From the NCBI GenBank assembly GCA_015146655.1, contig VKHL01000271.1:1-21084 (forward strand): a DNA stretch of 21,084 nt. Direction: 5' to 3'. The notes under the pieces were generated by a model, which was given only the letters and a program-made list of their open reading frames with translations, was not told the origin of the DNA and ran no database searches. Below, one piece after another: positions 18,775 through 21,084 of the stretch. The stretch comes from Ochromonas danica. Its lineage: Eukaryota > Sar > Chrysophyceae > Chromulinales > Chromulinaceae. A program made the translations under genes and the position numbers. How positions within the stretch are numbered: position 1 is the stretch's first letter; each line of letters starts with the position of its first letter.

Positions 18775-21084
18775 TCAGGTAGTTGTAGTCGTTGTGGTTG
18801 TTGTGGTTGTATTCATATAGAGATAGCTTCGTATGGAATGAGGAATCTCAACAATATGAGAAGGCAAAGCAGAAGAAGAAGGTAGCCATGCACCAGGTGT
18901 TGTCAAATACAACACACTACTACCACTACCACTACTACTACCACTAGACGAGGTAGTGCAGGTAGTGGTAGAAGTAGTGGTGCTAGTGATATCATCATCT
19001 AACAAGTTGATAGCATAGAGATCTAATCCAGGATAGAGATTTTCATGTGCTCCTTCTTGTGTACGAGAAAAGCAAAACTCTGTTAAATCAATTAAATCAA
19101 TCATACCTAGTTTTAATGGACCTTTCCATTGTCTGTTAATCTGTGGAGAGGTAACCCAATGCATGAGATGTGTTGTCTCAGACTCTGGTACATGATCGAA
19201 TAGGAAATACTGTAGTTGAGATAGTTGACTTAGTTCATAGAGGACACGGCCTATTCCCTCCTCACTACCACCACTACCACTACCTCTGCCACCACCTGTA
19301 ACACTACCTCCACTACCCCCACTACCACTACCACTGCTAATGCTACCACTACCGCCAGTGTATCTCCCCCATGACAAAGCAAGACTAGCCAAACATGGAC
19401 AACCTCGTAACATAGCACAAATCCCATCAATTGTAAAACAACATCTATTTCTCCGACTAGCTTCTTCATCATCATCTTCATCATCTCTACCACGAATCCA
19501 TAAAGAGATCATATTAGAATGATAATAGGCTACTTTAGCTAATGACTCATTGGTTAACTCCATATGTCCATAAGAGGTAAAGAGGTTTAATGAGATTAGC
19601 TGTGGACATGTTTCAATGAGAGTATCAAGCGTTGTGTTTGATAAGGTATCAATGGAAGATTGAAAGCAAATGAGATAGAGTGAGACTTCATTCATCATGA
19701 CATGTAAGTCCTTCTCTTCCAACATTTTATCCTCATTCTCAATATAAATACCATAACTACCACTACCACTACCACCACTACCTCTGCCACTACCTATAAC
19801 ACTACCACTACCACCACTACCACTACTTCCACCACTACCTGCAACACTACCACTACTGCTACTTCCACCAATGCCTATAGCACTACCATTACTACCACTA
19901 CCACTACACTCCCTTGCACCTCCTTGTAGTCGTGTAACTAGCAAATGTAACGATTGCATCCAATCTTGCCATGCATTCTCCATTAATTGTGATGTCTTAT
20001 TAACTAGTTTAATCACATTCTTCTTGTTCTCTTGTTCTTCTACTATCATAAATCCTTCTAATTGAATAGTGACTAATCTTGTAAACATTGTATATAAAGG
20101 TAATAATGGTGGGATTGACTTTCTACCAAAACGATTGAGATATTTAGAGAGTAATGATAGGTTATGTGAAGATGGACATGTTGTTAATACATTAGGTAGT
20201 AGATCAATCCCTGTACCAAAGATATCATGTGGAAATCCTTGTAGTTTTAATTCTGTTAAGTGAGGGTTATTCGAAAAGGATAGATAGTGCCATAGCCATG
20301 ATGAGGATGATGTAGGTGGTAGGTTAGGCTTTACTATGAGGTTGATAGTAGAGAGGGAATAACAATAGCAGCAACAACAGCAACTGTTGGTGGTGTTACT
20401 GTTACTATTGGTGTTGGTTTCGTGTATTGGAGGGATCGACCAGGTCAGATGTGCTGTTTTGACAAATGATAGGTCATCAGGTGGTGGTAGTAGTAATAGT
20501 TGGTATTGGTTGATCAGTGCTGTGGCAAGTAGATTGGCATGGTCATGCTCTGCTGTCAGTGTGCTGACAACAGGTAGTGGTGGTGGTAGTAATGGGGTGG
20601 GTAACGAGGAGGTGCGAGAGGAAGTGCAGGTAGTGGTAGTCCAAGAAGATAGAAACTCTTTGATATCACCATAGTAGAAGATTACCATACCCCCTCCTCC
20701 CATGTGGGAAGGTGTCATTAGATAGTGACAACGATGGAGGAAGATGGAGAAGTCGTCCTGCACTCTCAACAAGCTAGTCCTTGACAACACATCCTCTCCT
20801 CCATCCACCATCACACACAGAGACCTCATACCAACACAGCTTGACTCACTCCAGCATGACAACACCTCCGCCAATGCACTCAATCGCAATGGCAACTCTC
20901 GCACACACAGTCCACGATGACCCAGCCAGCGATACCACCTCTCCAACTCACTCACACCAACCACTCCACCCTTGTCTGCTGATCTTCCTCCTCTTCCTGC
21001 TTCTTGCCTCATGCCTCCTAAGATCAACCCATTCAACACACACAGCCACTCACTTCGACAACTTCCCAAACAGGCCACATCCCA
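18775..21084 (-). CDS. F-box-like / LRR protein with Gly-Ser and Thr tracts, 5' end outside window
   Basis: The frame is open from the window edge to a TGA at 18777-18775, about 769 residues. It reads WDVACLG at the edge, matching LDVACAG of the plus-strand paralogue, so the true start lies beyond 21084 and the GTG at 21078 is not a start. Conserved blocks are WYRWLGHRG, LPLRLSAL, and VQDDFSIFLHRCHYL. RNI-type repeats include LIETCPQLISLNLF and MLRGCPCLASLALSWG. Three low-complexity insertions, absent from the paralogue, are encoded by ACC/ACT-type microsatellites: Gly/Ser at about 19911-19756 and 19360-19262, and Thr/Ser/Gly at about 18989-18917. The C-terminus is a run of about 11 Thr. A Cys-rich run (SCCCCCCYCYSL) lies near 20370. 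The tracts sit between repeats, so the fold may tolerate them. Function as an SCF adaptor is inferred from family only. Confidence 0.68.
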   Translation of the reverse strand, partial: WDVACLGSCRSEWLCVLNGLILGGMRQEAGRGGRSADKGGVVGVSELERWYRWLGHRGLCVRELPLRLSALAEVLSCWSESSCVGMRSLCVMVDGGEDVLSRTSLLRVQDDFSIFLHRCHYLMTPSHMGGGGMVIFYYGDIKEFLSSWTTTTCTSSRTSSLPTPLLPPPLPVVSTLTAEHDHANLLATALINQYQLLLLPPPDDLSFVKTAHLTWSIPPIHETNTNSNSNTTNSCCCCCYCYSLSTINLIVKPNLPPTSSSSWLWHYLSFSNNPHLTELKLQGFPHDIFGTGIDLLPNVLTTCPSSHNLSLLSKYLNRFGRKSIPPLLPLYTMFTRLVTIQLEGFMIVEEQENKKNVIKLVNKTSQLMENAWQDWMQSLHLLVTRLQGGARECSGSGSNGSAIGIGGSSSSGSVAGSGGSSGSGGSGSVIGSGRGSGGSGSGSYGIYIENEDKMLEEKDLHVMMNEVSLYLICFQSSIDTLSNTTLDTLIETCPQLISLNLFTSYGHMELTNESLAKVAYYHSNMISLWIRGRDDEDDDEEASRRNRCCFTIDGICAMLRGCPCLASLALSWGRYTGGSGSISSGSGSGGSGGSVTGGGRGSGSGGSEEGIGRVLYELSQLSQLQYFLFDHVPESETTHLMHWVTSPQINRQWKGPLKLGMIDLIDLTEFCFSRTQEGAHENLYPGLDLYAINLLDDDITSTTTSTTTCTTSSSGSSSGSGSSVLYLTTPGAWLPSSSALPSHIVEIPHSIRSYLYMNTTTTTTTTTTT
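18917..18989. repeat. ACC/ACT microsatellite switching strand sense within one gene
   Basis: Repeats of CCACTAC type flip at about 18947 to GGTAGTGG type, so the stretch can pair with itself. It encodes Thr- then Ser/Gly-rich sequence on the minus strand. Confidence 0.7.
19262..19360. repeat. CCACTACC-type microsatellite in coding sequence
   Basis: Degenerate tandem ACC/ACT triplets that encode a Gly/Ser-rich loop (GGSGSISSGSGS...) on the minus strand, between two LRRs. Confidence 0.8.
19756..19911. repeat. CCACTACC-type microsatellite, longest in window
   Basis: About 155 bp of ACC/ACT triplets with scattered substitutions, in frame. It encodes a Gly/Ser linker of about 50 residues on the minus strand. 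Confidence 0.8.

Overview
The window is nuclear DNA of a eukaryote, most likely a unicellular protist or alga. The genes are split by GT-AG introns, the intergenic spaces are modest, and the proteins are ankyrin-repeat, F-box/LRR-like and P-type IIC ATPase families. The lineage cannot be fixed from sequence alone. I saw no transposon, viral relic, CRISPR array, tRNA or rRNA.

Positions 1-5229 hold two tandem plus-strand ankyrin genes. The first is cut by the window start (exons from 165 to 1453) and the second runs from 1902 to 5229. Nearly every exon is one ankyrin repeat of 34-35 codons between phase-0 introns. Both genes end with the same five-exon module. The second gene contains a fresh 681-bp tandem duplication of two exon-intron units. 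It also has one repeat exon with a 4-nt deletion that breaks the frame unless the exon is skipped.

Positions 5724-13229 hold two head-to-head genes for IIC-type cation-pumping ATPase alpha subunits (Na+,K+/H+,K+-ATPase-like). They form a giant inverted repeat: arms of 3,092 bp (5725-8816 and 10137-13228) that look identical, intron included. The arms flank a 1,320-bp spacer with diverged N-terminal coding sequence and a shared 630-bp promoter region. The pattern fits very recent gene conversion or homogenisation. Several ion-binding residues differ from the Na+,K+-ATPase consensus.

Positions 14415-21084 hold two related F-box/LRR-like genes, 14415-16136 on plus and 18775-21084 on minus (5' end outside the window). 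They flank an unrelated gene at 16930-17898 whose protein has a ParB/sulfiredoxin-like DGNHR motif. The minus-strand LRR gene has large Gly/Ser and Thr tracts from in-frame ACC/ACT microsatellites; the 16930 gene has a Thr tract of the same kind.

No operon-like logic links the blocks. The shared theme is local duplication: exon-unit amplification, inverted gene duplication, paralogous LRR genes and microsatellite expansion.
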